Below, piece by piece: positions 25,664-38,847 of a stretch of 64,000 bases of DNA. Under the pieces are notes generated by a model, which ran no database searches, was not told the DNA's origin, and worked only from the letters and a program-made list of their open reading frames with translations. Position numbers and translations under genes: made by a program. The stretch is taken from contig NC_079494.1 in NCBI RefSeq assembly GCF_030052815.1, positions 39,356,467-39,420,466 of the forward strand. The letters run 5' to 3'. The first letter of the stretch is position 1, and each line of letters opens with the position of its first letter. The stretch is from Hevea brasiliensis. Taxonomy: Eukaryota > Streptophyta > Magnoliopsida > Malpighiales > Euphorbiaceae.

Positions 25664-26102
25664 GTATTACCACATCACTGTACCGAGGAAGGCCAAAAGT
25701 GACTGTCTTCAGCCTACAATCAATCATGGCATGATGCCTAGCTAACCAATCCATGCCCAAGATGATATCATAATCTCTGAAGGGCATTTCAATGAAAACA
25801 GACAGGAAAGTGTGTCCTTGGATCACCAAAGGACAATCTCTATACATTCTATTAACCCTGACTTCCTGTCCTAACGGACTTGTTACTAGCACCTCAAAGT
25901 CCATTTTTGTACATGGAACAGCAATGCAATCAATGATGCTAGCACTCACATAAGAATGGGTAGAACCCGGATCAAATAACACAAACATATCTTGGTTAAA
26001 AGTTGAGAAGGTACTAGCCACAACATCAGATGTCTCGGCCTCTTCCCTCTGTCTCATTGCATACATTCTGATTGGAGCACTGTCTTGCTCTGATTGTTTC
26101 AC
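25590..26102 (-). pseudogene. Element III aspartic protease region
   Basis: The minus strand holds the retropepsin motif [14 protein letters not shown] (plus about 25940-25985), then LVTSPLGQEVRVNRMYRDCP and DIILGMDWLARHHAMIDC, the conserved ILGMDWL flap-side block. This enzyme would cut the Gag-Pol polyprotein. The frame ends where it shifts into the RT frame. Confidence 0.85.
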
Positions 26103-26104
26103 TG

Positions 26105-27249
26105 TTCCTTGGCTGCCTGCTCAGCTACCTCTACCCCTGCCTCTACCTCTGCTGGGTGGTTGTGAACTTCTAGTGACAGGGCTCTGAACTGACCCTTCTG
26201 CAGTAGTAGGAGGTGGTCCAACTCTGCGACTACTGGTGCAGTCCTTGGCAAAGTGTCCTGTGCCTCCACAGTTATAACAGGCTCCAATAGCCTTGTAGCA
26301 GATCCCACCATGATTTCTTCCACATGTCTCACATTGGCGGGGAGGGTAGGAACCTCTGGTACTCTGCTGACCAGATAGGGGAGGCTTCTGTCCTGAATAT
26401 CTTCCCCTACCAGATTTCTTGCCACCTCTGCTGTGTCCCCCATAGTTCTTCCTCTTTCCAGTAGGACCACTGGAACTCTGTTCTACAGATTTTCCCTCTT
26501 TCTCTGTCTTCTCTGATTTCTTTCTCTCAGGAGCAGCTTCAGACTCAATTCTTTCTAACTCTAGAGCTTGAGAAATAAGTTCAGAGAAGTTAGCTCTCCC
26601 TGCTGGTAGAAAGTAAACTCACTGCATAATAGCTTAGGCGGGAAAATTCTCTTTCATACTCAGCCACTGATCTGCCCCCCTATTTCAGACTTAGGAATTC
26701 TTGTAGCTTCTGGTCTACATAAGCATCAGGGACATATTTCTGTCTGAATTCCCTGAGAAAGTCATTCCATGTTAGCACTGCAGGTTCTACCAGACTGTGG
26801 GGAATGGTTTTCCACCAGTCATAAGCATCCCCCTGTAGCAAAGACACTGAGTATTCAAATCTGAGCTCTTCCGTGCAATGTAATTTCTTGAATACCCTGT
26901 CCATCCTCTCTAACCATTGTTCAGCTTCTAGAGGATCTACTGTCCCCTTAAACTCTGTAGCCCCATACTTCATCAATTTGTCATACTGCCTAGTAGGAGA
27001 TTGTGGTTGTACCACTGGTGTCTGTATTGGGACTTGAGTAGGCACATTACCAGCCATTTGTTGGAACATTGCAGCCATCTCACGAGCGAATCGAGCAGAA
27101 ATCATGATCAGGCGGTGCAATGAACCACTGACATTGTGTAGGCCTGGGGCATCCCCTTGCACCTCAGCCTCAATAGATTGATCGACTGAAAGATCACCCT
27201 CTTCCATAGTCAATGCGAGGATTTTAGATCTCCTGAACAGATAACACAA
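26105..27249 (-). pseudogene. Element III gag with two zinc knuckles
   Basis: The minus-strand frame 27249-26680 gives the capsid region, including YGATEFKGTVDPLEAEQWLE, LQGDAYDWWKT and WNDFLREFRQKYVPDAYV. The likely initiation is ATGGAAGAG at 27207. A stop after 26680 precedes a SVAEYEREFSRLSYY block in another frame. Further on are knuckles CETCGRNHGGIC and CYNCGGTGHFAKDC (the second at plus 26238-26279). Gag packages RNA into the virus-like particle. The 26099-26470 open frame is out of phase with these knuckles and is not the product. Confidence 0.82.
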
Positions 27250-30210
27250 GGAGATTTCCTCCCATTAGTGCATATTTATAATGTAATGTACTGTATGTAT
27301 CAAATAATGATATTGAGCAGTTGTACCATGAAGAAAGAATATTCAAATAACAGGTGAAAATAGAATTTAAAAACTTTGCTCTGATACCACTAAAACATGT
27401 CACACCCTACCCCTCTGTAAGGCATAACATGATCCCGTAGTATACCTAATGAATTACCAACTCCGCTTCATCGATAACCCATTAAATACACTACAAGGGA
27501 TTTTTAAAACTTTTCTTACTTCTTTAACAGTGGTGAGCACTATTTACAGGTGTTAAAAACCTTTTTGAACTGAAGTGATAGAACTAACACATTTGAATTA
27601 TTTGAAATTTCTGTAAAAATTTTGGCACAGTGCCATCTGTATTTTGGATAAACAGTTCTTCAGAAAAACCTGTAAAAAGCACTTCAATATTTTTCCAAAT
27701 CTCAACTCCAACATATTTCTCAACACAACATATTTCTCAACTCAAATCCACAGTGATTTTTCAAAGTCTGAGATATAAGAAATATAATATAATTTTTACA
27801 AGCCAAAATAACTCATAATTATTTTACAACTTCAAGGTACAATTTGAATTTACAACTGCTCAAAACCAAAAACAATATGTACATACAGTGAACATACATT
27901 ACATTATAAAATGCAAAATGTTGGTATACTCATTATACCAGAAAATCTCTCGCTGGAGGTAATAGCAGCCTAATCTAACGCCTGCATCTGTCTACTGCGA
28001 CAAAGAATAAAAGCTATCGCTGAGACAATGTCTCAGTGGTGCACAACATTAACCAAATACAATTTAAATCACAATTCATAAATCCTATAAATAGTGGATA
28101 CTTAAAACCATAGTTAATTTCAAGACCGTAATTGTCAACAAGAATTTAAACTCCATTTCTCAATATCACAGTAAATTTCAATAAGTCAGATCATGGATAA
28201 ATTCAAAAGACAGTATATGTCAATAAGAGTTTAAATTCATTTCACAATCTCACAATACATATCAATAAATCACACACAACTTAATCATGTTCCAAAGTTC
28301 AATTCGTCTCAAAAGTCGATGGCTAATGAGGTATTCAATTCGTCCCAAAAGTCAATGACTAATGAGGAATAACATAGCTAGCTAGTAAAAATATGAGTAC
28401 TCATCCAATTCGTCCTTAACAGGCACACACCTCAACACTTCAGCCAGAGAGGGAATTCAATTCGTCCCACTAGACAAGCTAGTGAGGAATACAATCAATA
28501 TACATGATAGCTGTGGTTTCAAATCATTTCCAATGCTTTTCAATCAATAAGTATCCATCAATATCATTCAAACAATTTTACACAGTTTCAAACCATTTAC
28601 AATGCTTTTCAAGCAATAAATATCCATTCAACACATTTCCACAATTTAAAACAATAATGTACAAATAGTCATAATTCATTTCAATTGAAAAATTCAAAAG
28701 AAATAGTTGTTGTGCACAAACCTCTGATAATCGTCTCTGGTCCGACTCGATTTCCTTCCCTTTTTCTGAGTCTTTGCTAACTGAGAAACACAATTTGAAG
28801 TGTTTCAGTACTAAATTAAACTGTCTCTATCGATAATGTTTGACAAATAATTCACTGAAAGCTATTATTTGCTTAATCACCTAATATACCGACCCTCGAT
28901 GCGTTCTAGGTAAATTAGGTTTTAGTGTCATTAATATGTCACATTCGATAGGGTTTTAGGGTTGGTACGTTTTACCAAACTCATTTCCTTGTTTAGTGCA
29001 TTTTAATGCAACTTGCTGGATTCCGGTATACTAGTTTGACCTAGCCGGACGACCTAGTTCCCTCGGTTTTCGGGTTTCGGTCAAAACTAAAAACTTGTAG
29101 ATCTATGTCTTATGGAACGCGGGGCAAAATTTTAGGTCAATCCGAGTTATGTAAACCAAGTTATGGTCATTTTACTATTGCTGGTCAAATGGCATCAAAT
29201 TAGGTCATTTTTAGGTCAATTTGGTCAACTTTGGTTCGGCCAGTTTTTGGACCCGAACTTGTGCAAGCTGTTTGACTTGCTTATGGTCATTTCTGGGCTT
29301 TGGTGTCTTCATAAGACTTGTAGGTATGGGTCTTAACTATTCATGGTTAAAATTTCAGGTCAATTGGACCTGTTTTGAGTGAGTTATGGCCTAAACACTA
29401 ACTGCTGCCCAAATGGTCAGTTTTCAGGTTTCACTTGCACTTAATCCGAATTGGTCATTTTTTTATGCTACCTTGCAAGCAGAATTTTGGTATGCTTTCT
29501 CAATGAAAGTTGGCAAATTTTGTGCCTAGTTTCACCTCCAATTGGTCTTATATCAATTGGAGTTACACATTTAAAGTTATAGGTTAAAATGTACACTGCC
29601 CTCAATTACATTGCATAAACATGTATCAACTACACATTTACCTTACTCTAAGTCCATCTCTCTTACCCATTCTGTTTTGGTACATTACCAAAACCATATA
29701 CCACTTCACTTTAAAGTCACTTTGGCAGATTACAAAAATCCTTAACACACCAAATAAAACTCTAATTTACAAAGTCCAATTACAACCACATATACACATA
29801 AACACTACTCATTATCACATACACTTTACACCACTAATTTATATACATATCCATCAATCCTCAATGTCATAATTCTTCCAATATCTTCATGAATTCATGC
29901 ATTCATCAAAGAGTTCCAAGGCTGCCGAATTGTTCCACAATGCCAAAGTGTCCTACAATTCATCAATTTCCATTCCAAGTGCACAATCACCATATACATG
30001 TGGAATAATTTACTAGGACATTCAATCACCCTAATCAACATAATTTCTCATCAAATATATGTATGAATATTTCATTAAACATACAACTCCATGGTTGTCC
30101 AAAATTAATATAACAAGAACTCCTCAAAACTTAAAATTTCCTTCACAAAGCAAACACCCATAACATGTATACAAACTTTAACAAAGCAATATTCAAAAAT
30201 ACAAACTTAC
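27233..30210 (-). other. Possible leader intron of Element III (predicted)
   Basis: On the minus strand a GTAAGT donor in the 5' LTR (30210) and an acceptor TGTGTTATCTGTTCAG ending at 27233, 26 bases before the gag ATG at 27207, would remove most of the LTR and the primer site from a gag mRNA. In the 3' LTR the same donor has the consensus G before GTAAGT; in the 5' LTR that base is C. Prediction only. Confidence 0.3.
27378..27389 (-). other. Primer binding site of Element III (initiator tRNA-Met)
   Basis: The minus strand reads TGGTATCAGAGC, the standard complement of the 3' end of plant initiator tRNA-Met, eight bases after the 5' LTR. Confidence 0.9.
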
Positions 30211-31095
30211 GTTTGGTTGGGACTTGTTAAACCTTGGCTAAACTTCTTAAATTTGGTATTAAACTCTTCCTTGTGATGTGGAGGTAATCTTTAATGAAGA
30301 AACCTAAGTGATTGGAGGTGAAATGAAGAGGTTAAGGGAGCTTCATGCAAAATGGCTATGGAGTTTTCCCTAGCTCTCCATTTTGGCAAGGTTGAGAAAA
30401 TGAAGGAGATGATGCTTGAGTGGGAGTAATCTGCCCACTTATGCTTATTTTTAATCCATATTAAAATCCTTAGTGGTCCACTTACTTAATTTAAATCATA
30501 TAATATGTTTAACTTCCTTTTATTCCACATTAAACCCTTAATTCTTGCTATTTACGTTAGGTACCACCAAATTAATTTTTCATTATATTTTCCAAGTGTA
30601 ATATTATTTATTTTTAATGGACATTTAGGTCAAAAGACAATTCGGGATGTCAAATGACCATAATGCTCCTGTTCGGGTTGCATTCCCGATTTTTCAGTAA
30701 CACCGGGTTTTGTCTGTTTTTCGATTTCTCACTTTTCTTTGTACTAATTAATTAATTTTTCTTGGATATTTCTAATGATATTTATACTTCAATAGATGTC
30801 TCTTTAAGTCCTAAAAATATTTTCCAGGGTTCCCCGCAGTCCAGGGCCAGTCAACGGTCCATGCTGTGACTTCCCGGTGCGGTCACCCATCGCTAGGGTT
30901 CTCGGCTCGCTTAACTTGGCTACATTTCTTTGCTATTATTTTTTTTTCTTTGTTTTTCCTGTATTTTCTTTTCTTGTATTACATCATTTTATGTCTCCTC
31001 ACTCATAACAAAGTGTAGTTCTAGGCATCCTAGCTGTCCGGATAACACTGGTCATCGGAACAGTAGAACGCACTACCGAACTTAGGGGTGTTACA
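27398..31095 (-). repeat. 5' LTR of Element III
   Basis: At 3698 bases it is nearly identical by eye to 18913-22606. The clearest differences are clustered at CTG/CAG triplets, at 27465-27473 and 28729-28752. Confidence 0.92.
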
Positions 31096-32466
31096 CAAAT
31101 TCTCACTGTATAATGGCCTAATAGAACAGTGAATTATAACACTCAAAACTGAAATTTCTGAATTATTCTCTATTGGTTTTAAGTATTGTTTGGCAATTAA
31201 TGCCAACACTTTTGTAAACCAAAATGTGATATCTTGGTGAACTTAGGTTCAACAAATCTATTATAAATCAAAAAGTCAACCTTTGAGTAAAATTAGTCAA
31301 GTAAATAGTAACCTCTACATTACAAAAATAAATAATTAAATCATTAACTGTGTAAAATGCCCTAGTATGCCTAGAATGATTGGTTTGGATAGGTTGGCAT
31401 GCCAATGGGGTTCAGTTAGCAGTACTGCACATGGTATTATGCCATTATGTGATTTTATGGCTTTTAGCCATTATGTGATTTTATGGCTTTTATCAGTGTG
31501 ATACTTGGCCTTGTGCCTAATGTTTACTACAGCTTATTAGCCATTCTGTCGCACACCGGGAGACACAATGTGACCGATGGTGTGATGGCCCGAGGTACTT
31601 GGTACCTAGTGCCAGTTTACCCGTTTATTTAGTCTAGTCGACTAGTATAGGTTACTCGGGCAATTAAAATAAATCTTACCAAATTTTAATCAAATAATAC
31701 TACAATAAATGCCAGAAATTAAGTCTACATAAAGTGTTAACATATATTCTGCATATCTATTTTATTTTAGTTATTTTATTTTATATTGGCACCACTAAGC
31801 AGAATTGCTTTGCACATCGCTTTTGCCACGCACAGGTACTGGAGACATAGCTGGGGTGTCCAGCAGACCTCAAACCGGGTGAATTGTCAGATCTGCATAG
31901 AGTCCAGAGTCACCTCATATCTGCAGTGCACTTGGTAGGACATTAGGATTTTGGGTTGTATTTTGTATTTTGCATTTAGTATTGGTTTTTTATTGTAATT
32001 ACAAACTCATGAAATTATATGATAATGTAAATATATGAAATTCAGGTTACTGAAATTATCTGTATATTATGTTGAAAAATAAAATATTGGGAAATATTCA
32101 TGAATGTGATACAAATTGTGATGTGAACAAAAAATTTGAAAATTGTGTTGAGATTGAGTTGATATGTATGTATATTGAAGTTTGGATGTGAAAACTATAT
32201 TGGAAGTATCTTTTAAATAGGTTTAGAAGAACTATTTTTCAATTTACAGCTGGCACTCTGCTGGATTTTCTATAAAAATTTATGAAAAATTCAGATTAAT
32301 CAAATTTGTAAATAAATGATATGATTGGTAAATCTTACACTTGGTGAATAATAAATAAATAAATTATGGAGGGCAAATTGTTATGAAATAAGTTATGGTG
32401 CTCCGCACAATGTGTGGCATATCTTGCTCGGCTATACTGTAGATGGGTAAGGGGTGTCACACTACT

Positions 32467-33367
32467 GGCTACTCTTCAAACGTCAAGTGTTCTTTCAGCT
32501 CTACTGTATCCGGTTGTAACACATGAGAGGGATCTGGTATGTATTTCCTGAGCATGGAGATGTGAAATATAGGATGAACATGAGAAAGGCTAGGTAGTAA
32601 CTCCAACCGATAGACAACTGCTCCAACTCTATTAGTAATCTCATAAGGTCCAATATACCGAGGTGCCAACTTGCCATTCTTTCCAAATCTCATAACTCCC
32701 TTCATCGGAGAAACCTTCAGAAATACGTAATCGCCTACTGCAAGCTCTACATCCCTCCGTCTGGGATTTGCATAACTCTTCTGCCTACTAAAAGCTATTT
32801 TTAATCGTTCCCTGATTAAAGGAACCATCTCTGAAGTGTACTGCACTAGGTCTACATCATGCACCTTCACTTCTCCCATTTTCATCCAACATAGAGGAGA
32901 CCTACACTTTCTGCCATATAGCGCCTCATTGGGTGCCATCCCGATAGTAGAATGATAACTGTTATTGTAGGCAAACTCCACCAAGGGTAGCTGATCATCC
33001 CATTGACCTCTAAAATCCAGAACACACATATGAAGCATGTCTTTCAGTGTTTGAATTATCCTTTCGGACTGCCCGTCTGTTTGAGGGTGGAAGGCGATAC
33101 TAAAGTTTAACTGCATGCCAAGTGCCTTTTGCAGTTTTCTCCAAAATCTAGAAGTGAACTGGGGCCCTCTATCAGATATTATGGAAGCAGGAACTCTATG
33201 CAATCTGACTATTTCTCGAACATAGAGCCTAGCATATTGTGCAACAGAATAGGTGGTTCTCACAGGCAAAAAATGAGCTGATTTAGTCAGACGATCTACA
33301 ATTACCCATATCGAATCATATCCCCATGTGGTATGAGGCAACCCAGTTACAAAATCCATAGTGATCA
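32467..33367 (-). pseudogene. Element I integrase core and C-terminal domain
   Basis: The minus strand gives an uninterrupted stretch of about 300 residues: [26 protein letters not shown] (Asp), ISDRGPQFTSRFW (Asp), [20 protein letters not shown] (Glu), [26 protein letters not shown] and the GPYEITNRVG motif, ending SHVLQPDTVELKEHLTFEE and a TAG. All three DDE residues are present. Its upstream HHCC part lies beyond Element IV (36988-37343) and its tail beyond Element II (16917-17117). The apparent start inside Element IV is an artefact of that insertion. Confidence 0.88.
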
Positions 33368-36300
33368 TGTAACGCCCTCTCTTTAGGTAGTCCATATATT
33401 CTACTATTATGATGACTAACGTCTGTTTGGACAGCTAGGATGTCTGGAACTACACTCAAATTAGAGTGAAGAGGCATAAATTGACTGAATAAAGACTAAG
33501 AAAAATTAAGAAAAAAATAAAAAAATGAAATACATTGAAATTAAATGAGCCGGTGCCCTAGCAATGGGTGACCTAACGGGAAGTAGCGGTGAAGATAGCT
33601 AGTAGCCCTAAACCTGAGGGAAATCCCGTGAAATAATTTCTAGAATGCCAGAGAAGAGTTACAGCACCCTAGGTAGCATTAGAATGTCAAGAAAAGGTTA
33701 GAAGAATTTTTAAGATCGGTACAAACAGTTTTGGCTCTTTAAGCCAAACGGAGGGCATTTTGATCATTTCATCTTCAGAGATGATTTTTGACCAACTTGT
33801 CCAATTGAGTAAATAAATTATATGACATAAAATATGAATAAAAAGTGATGAAAATTAAATTAAAAATGAGTAGAAAAGAAAAGAAAAGAAAATGAAATAA
33901 AAATCACATTTATGACATAAGCATGATGTCATAAATGAATAAAATTAAAATCCTAACCAATGGGAAATTGTCAAGCAATTTAAAAGGGGATAAATATCAT
34001 TAAATTGAGATAAAAATAAGAAAAACAATATGCTCTCCTCCTTCCTCAAACAGCCGACTTCCATAGGTGACCCTCCTATAAAAATTTTCAAGCTTGCTAG
34101 CTTGAAATTCTCCATTCTCTCATACCAAAAGCCCTAGCCACCTTCACAAAAACTTGAACCCACCCCTTGAAGAAGTGTTTGGCAGCCTAGAAAAAGAAAT
34201 AAAGTGAAGGAAAATTGAAGATTAGCTAAGAAAAAATTTTTCTCACACAAGGTTAGTTCTTATTTATGCATCTCTCTCTTTATTTCCATGTTAGGGACTT
34301 TAATTGAGTAAGAAATTGTAAGCAAATTGAAATAAAACCTATGGGTATGAACACCATGGAATTTGACAGCCCTAAGGAAGTGATGATGTTGATGGTTTAA
34401 ATTGAATTAAATTGGTTTGATGATGGTATTTGGGATGTGTGAATGGATTGGAGATGGTAGTTCATGTGATATGCATGAATTAGGGATGAGTTGAGAAATT
34501 TTGAGTTAGGGTTTGAATTAATTTTGGTACCTTGGTGTTATGGCTTGAGATTGATCTTTTTGAGACTGTTTGTTGATCATTTGAAGTGTTATGAATGATA
34601 AATTGTAGTTGGGAGTAAAGAGGATGGAATATTAGGAGTGCTTCTCTTATGCAGGAAATTCGAACCTATGAGTCCAGTGTGTTGTTTGAGTTATAACTAA
34701 AGTTGTGTCACTCCAATCAGTGTGAGGCTAATTGAAGGTGAAACTAGACTCAAAATACCCTATTTTTCATGAAGAAACCCTGCTCAAATTCTGTCAAAAT
34801 CTTGGTTAATTTACTATCCCAATTCGGATATCCAAACATTGAACCCAGAAAAATGACCAAATGAACAGTACGTGTTCATTTGGCCATAACTCCCTCTAGA
34901 TAGGTCCAAATGACCTGAGTTTTATACCATTGGAAAGATTAGACATAGAACTACAACTTTCATTGAGAACACTAAGCTCAGAAATGCCTCTAACCAAATG
35001 AAATTACTGACCCAATTTAGGTCACCAAACTGACCATAATCAATTTTGCCCAGAATTTCCTGGACATAGACCAACCGACTAGTTTTTGGAAAATGGCCAT
35101 AACTTGGTCTATAAAAATCCAAATGCAATGAAACTAATGGCAAAATTTTTATAAGAAATAGGTCTACAATGTTGGTCTTTTGACCAAAACCCAAAACCCA
35201 AAGAAACTAGGTCAAATGGTTAGAAATATTTAACACATCAAAACCTGGAGTTGACCAAATTACACTTTACCCTAGAATAGACTTTAAGTCATATCTCCCA
35301 CTAGGAAACTCTAATTGGGATGAGCCGTACTGATATGGAACCCTAAGAAATAGGGATCCAACTTTGTTTTAGACATAGTCTTCAAACTATGAACATAAGA
35401 ACCCTAAAATAGAGGTCAAAGTTACTGACCTGAACTTGGACCCTGAGGACATAGGGTACCTGAGTCTAGGCCAGTATTTTAGCCATAACTAATTCTAAAA
35501 AATTTGGAAAATTGTAATTAAAATTTCTAAGGGACCATAAGACATAGGGTAATAACTTTTATGAAGAATATTATGCCTAAAAATGACTGTAACATATCCA
35601 ATTAATTAGACAAAGATAGACTCCAAAATCTGCCTAATTCTGGACCTAGAAAGAGACAATGAGCCACTTATGGTTATTTAACCATAACTTGAGTTCTAAA
35701 ACTCCAATTAATATGATTCAAAAAGGAAAACAAAGACAAGACATAGAGGAACAAATTCTATGAAGGGACTGTAGCCAAACAGTGGCCACATCCTGGTCAA
35801 TTTGCCATGTAAATGCAGTGCACCAAATCTGGACCTAAAGAAAGGTCCATAAAATAACTAGGCATATGAGATGAAATGAATTAGAATAAATTGTTAAGCA
35901 TAAAAATAACATGAATTAATGAAATTATAAATATTTAATAATACTATTCTGCCCAAAGTATGCCTAGACTCATTTATATAGCATGGATTGATTGGTATAC
36001 CAATTAGGGACTAAATATTGCAGTACTGCCCACAGGATAATCATTGACAAACAACATATGTCTAAGATGATTGTTCTACTGGCTTTATGCCTGTCCAATG
36101 GCCATAGTGCCAATTTTTGTTATTACTGGCTTATGCCTGCCCGCTGGCCTAGTGCCTGATATGATCGTTGTATACTGGATAGACATACGGATGTCTGACT
36201 AGTATACTCCCGTGTATCCAGTCTTTATAGTCTGTCATAGTTTACTTGGGCACAAATAAAAGTAATAAGCCTTAAATATAAATAAGTACAGGAGAAAATC

Positions 36301-36987
36301 ATTAATATGAATTTTATAAGACTGAAGATAAGGTATATGCATAGAAAAGATTCCTATTAGCTTATTTACTTCCAAAATTCTAGAAAACATGTAAAAGATT
36401 TTAAATACATGAAAATTGATATTTATTTATAAGGTTATACATGAAATAATTATTTTAAATTGTTTAGTTATTTTTCCTTATTTATGCACCACTAAGCGTT
36501 ATGCTTAGCGCATTGGTTTTTCCATTGCGTAGGTATAGGAGACCCACAACAGCAGCAGTAGAGCCTAGATAGGACTTGAACAGATCTGCTACAGTGTAGA
36601 TTGTCACCTCACTAGTTCATTTTGGTAGGGCTCATGTATAGTTAGATTTTGTATTTTGGTTATTGTATGTAATAAATCAGATTGGGATATGTAACTAAAT
36701 TTTGGATTGTCTATATAATTGTACATTATTGTAAGTAATGTTATATGAATGAAATGTAAGTTTATTTTATTTGAAAACAGATATGAGTAATGGTATGATA
36801 TGGTACATAAATAATTGACATGAGAAATAATGTGATGAAATGGAATAAAAAAAAATTTACATATGATATAATATAATTAAAAAGACATTAAATTAATATT
36901 GTACACGACAAGACAGGATAGGGTGCTTCGGTACCGAATGTAGCACACCTTGCTCGGTTACACTGTAGACGGGTGAGGGGTATTACA
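33368..36987 (+). mobile_element. Element IV: solo LTR in the integrase of Element I
   Basis: The 3620-base block runs TGTAACGCCC to GGGGTATTACA, flanked by GATCA at 33363-33367 and 36988-36992. It splits the integrase reading exactly between WKWEM and TMDFVTG. It shares the LTR head block (TCTGTTTGGACAGCTAG) and tail (TTGCTCGGTTACACTGTAG) with Element V but is otherwise distinct. Inside are at least six ~192-base degenerate repeats and a donor-like AAG/GTTAGT at 34253. There is no internal region and no gene. Confidence 0.88.
34691..35790 (+). repeat. Six-unit degenerate ~192-base repeat array in Element IV
   Basis: Units are anchored on CCATAACT or close variants at 34691, 34883, 35097, 35289, 35483 and 35682 (spacings 192, 214, 192, 194 and 199). 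Each continues with a TCCAATT-like block, an AGACATA-like block and ACAACTTTCAT or AACTTTTATGAAGAA-like sequence. The units are too diverged for a simple recent tandem. Confidence 0.6.
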
Positions 36988-37343
36988 GATCATTTCCCAC
37001 TTCCATTCTAGGATAAGGAGCTCTTGTAGCTTTTCTGATAGCTCTGGTGTTCAAACTTCACCTTCTGACAAGTCAAGCACTTGGACACAAAGTCTACTAT
37101 GTGTCTCTTCATGCCATTCCACCAGTAGCTATCTTTCACATCATGATACATCTTGGTGGAGCCTGGGTGGACATTGTACAGTGTATAGTGTGCCTCTCAC
37201 ATGATTTCATTCCTAAGATTGTCCACGTCGGGCACACACATCCTAGACCCTTGCATAAGAGCGCCATCATTGGCAAATCCAAACTCACCACCTTCACCCT
37301 AGTGTACTCTTTCTATAATCTTCATCAATTGTGGGTCTCTGTG
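36988..37343 (-). pseudogene. Element I integrase N-terminal zinc-binding domain
   Basis: The minus strand carries VHPGSTKMYHDVKDSYWW and CLTCQKVKFEHQ, the HHCC domain of Ty3 integrases, preceded by degraded SRMCVPD-like sequence. Stops are present. The piece ends at the Element IV breakpoint, in WKWEM. Confidence 0.78.
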
Positions 37344-37886
37344 CTAGGAAACTCTAATTCTATCTCGTAGGTCTGGTCTCATTGAAAAAATGGCCAATAA
37401 TACCCCCTCATCTAAAATATCTAAGATCAGACCTTGATCTATCAACTCATGTACTTCCTGAATCAACGGTATCTTCTCTGCTGATATGTGCGCTAAGCTG
37501 CCAGAAGATTTTCTACTTAGAGCATCTGCTACTACATTGGCCTTCCCAGTATGGTACTGGATGGTATAATCATAGTCCTTCAGAAGCTCCATCCATCTCC
37601 TCTGTCTCAAGTTTAAATCCCTCTGTTGGAAGATGTACTTCAAACTCTTGTGGTCAGTATATATCTTGCACACTTCACCATACAGGTAATGTCTCCAGAT
37701 CTTTAGTGTAAAGACTAAAGTCGCCATTTCCAAATCATGGGTAGGGTAGTTCTGCTCATGCCTCTTTAGTTGCCTTGAAGCATAAGCCACTACTTTTTCA
37801 TACTGCATCAAAACACACCCTAAGCCAACTCTGGAGGCATCACAGTACACGGTATATCTTTTACCACTTATCGGTAATGTCAACAT
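37344..37886 (-). pseudogene. Element I RNase H
   Basis: The minus-strand frame shows [55 protein letters not shown] and [17 protein letters not shown], including the acidic catalytic positions. It degrades RNA in RNA:DNA hybrids during reverse transcription. It is separated from RT by a short out-of-frame piece ([20 protein letters not shown]) with a stop at about 37908. Confidence 0.85.
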
Positions 37887-37935
37887 AGGAGCTGTAGTTA
37901 GACATCCCTAAAGCTTTTGGAAGCTCTCCTCACAA

Positions 37936-38844
37936 TCACCTATCCAAATGAACGGAACATTCTTCCGAGTTAACCTCAGTGACTGTTGTAGGCCTAAGCC
38001 AATCAGTTACAGCCTTAATTTTCTTAGAATCCACTTGAATGCCTTCACTAGAAATCATGTGTCCCAAGAATGAGATGCTTTTTAGCCAAAATTCACATTT
38101 TGAAAATTTGGCATATAGCTGGTGCTCCCTCAAAGTCTGCAACACCATCCTCAAATGCCACACATGTTCTTCCTCGGTCCGAGAGTATACCAAAATGTCA
38201 TCTATGAATATGATGACAAAACAGTCCAGGAATGGCCTAAACACCCTATTCATCAAGTCCATGAAGGCCGTTGGTGCATTAGTGAGTCCAAAAGACATCA
38301 CCAAGAACTCATAATGATCATATCTTGTCCTCAAAGTTGTCTTGGACACATCCTCATTCCTTATTCTCAATTGATGATAGCCTGATCGTAGGTCTATTTT
38401 GGAAAAGAATCTAGCCACTTGGAGCTGATCAAACAGATTATCGATCCGAGGAAGTGGATACTTATTCTTCACCATCACCTTGTTCAACTGTCTATAATCA
38501 ATACACAACCTCAAGGACCCATCTTTCTTTCTCACAAATAGAATAGGAGCGCCCCAAGGGGAGATACTTGGACGGATAAAACCCTTATCCATAAGCTCTT
38601 GTAGTTGCTCCTTCAGTTCCTTTAATTCTGCTGGTGCCATCCTATAAGGCGACATTGATATGGGGTTTGTACTCGGCACAACGTCAATGCAGAACTCTAT
38701 TTCCCTTCCTAGTGGTAACCCTAGAAGGTCCTCAGGGAAGACATCCATAAATTTTCTGACAACAGGAACATTCTTAATGTTAACACCTTCTACAGACGTA
38801 TCTTTGAAGTTTTCTGGCACAAGCCTGTTGATGAACAGTTCCAC
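37936..38844 (-). pseudogene. Element I reverse transcriptase, joined directly to a gag remnant
   Basis: A 302-residue minus-strand frame has [65 protein letters not shown] and [10 protein letters not shown] (DD pair, plus 38180-38217). The usual [14 protein letters not shown] connection segment is missing after PTTVTEV, so a deletion of roughly 25 codons shifts the frame. Upstream the gag block [15 protein letters not shown] runs straight into DTSVEGVNI, so the gag C-terminus, zinc knuckles and protease have been deleted. Confidence 0.86.
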
Positions 38845-38847
38845 AAA

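Larger units (their letters stand above)
18913..31095 (-). mobile_element. Element III: complete Tekay/Del-like chromovirus (family of solo LTR 0)
   Basis: Two closely similar LTRs (18913-22606 and 27398-31095) bound a 4791-base internal region with, on the minus strand, primer site, gag, protease, RT-RNase H, integrase, chromodomain-like tail and polypurine tract. The 5-bp duplication CAAAT lies at 18908-18912 and 31096-31100. High LTR similarity makes it a recent arrival in Element II. The coding region has frameshifts and stops; some coincide with suspicious CAG/CTG changes and may be sequence errors. Confidence 0.92.
17118..32461 (+). mobile_element. Element II: solo LTR of the Element V family, split by Element III
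   Basis: The LTR starts TATAACATCC at 17118 and ends GGGGTGTCACA at 32461, flanked by CTACT at 17113-17117 and 32462-32466. Its two blocks are 17118-18912 and 31101-32461, about 3.16 kb in all. Sequence and end motif (TTGCTCGGCTA, then AGATGGGTAAGGGG) match the LTRs of Element V, but with clear divergence. There is no internal region between its blocks other than Element III, so it is a solo LTR. It carries a donor-like AG/GTTAGT at 17982 and degenerate ~192-base repeats around 18409, 18603 and 18813. No gene is seen. Confidence 0.87.

Noticed and set aside
26099..26470. 123-codon minus-strand frame in Element III
   Set aside because: It is out of phase with the zinc knuckles that the same DNA encodes.
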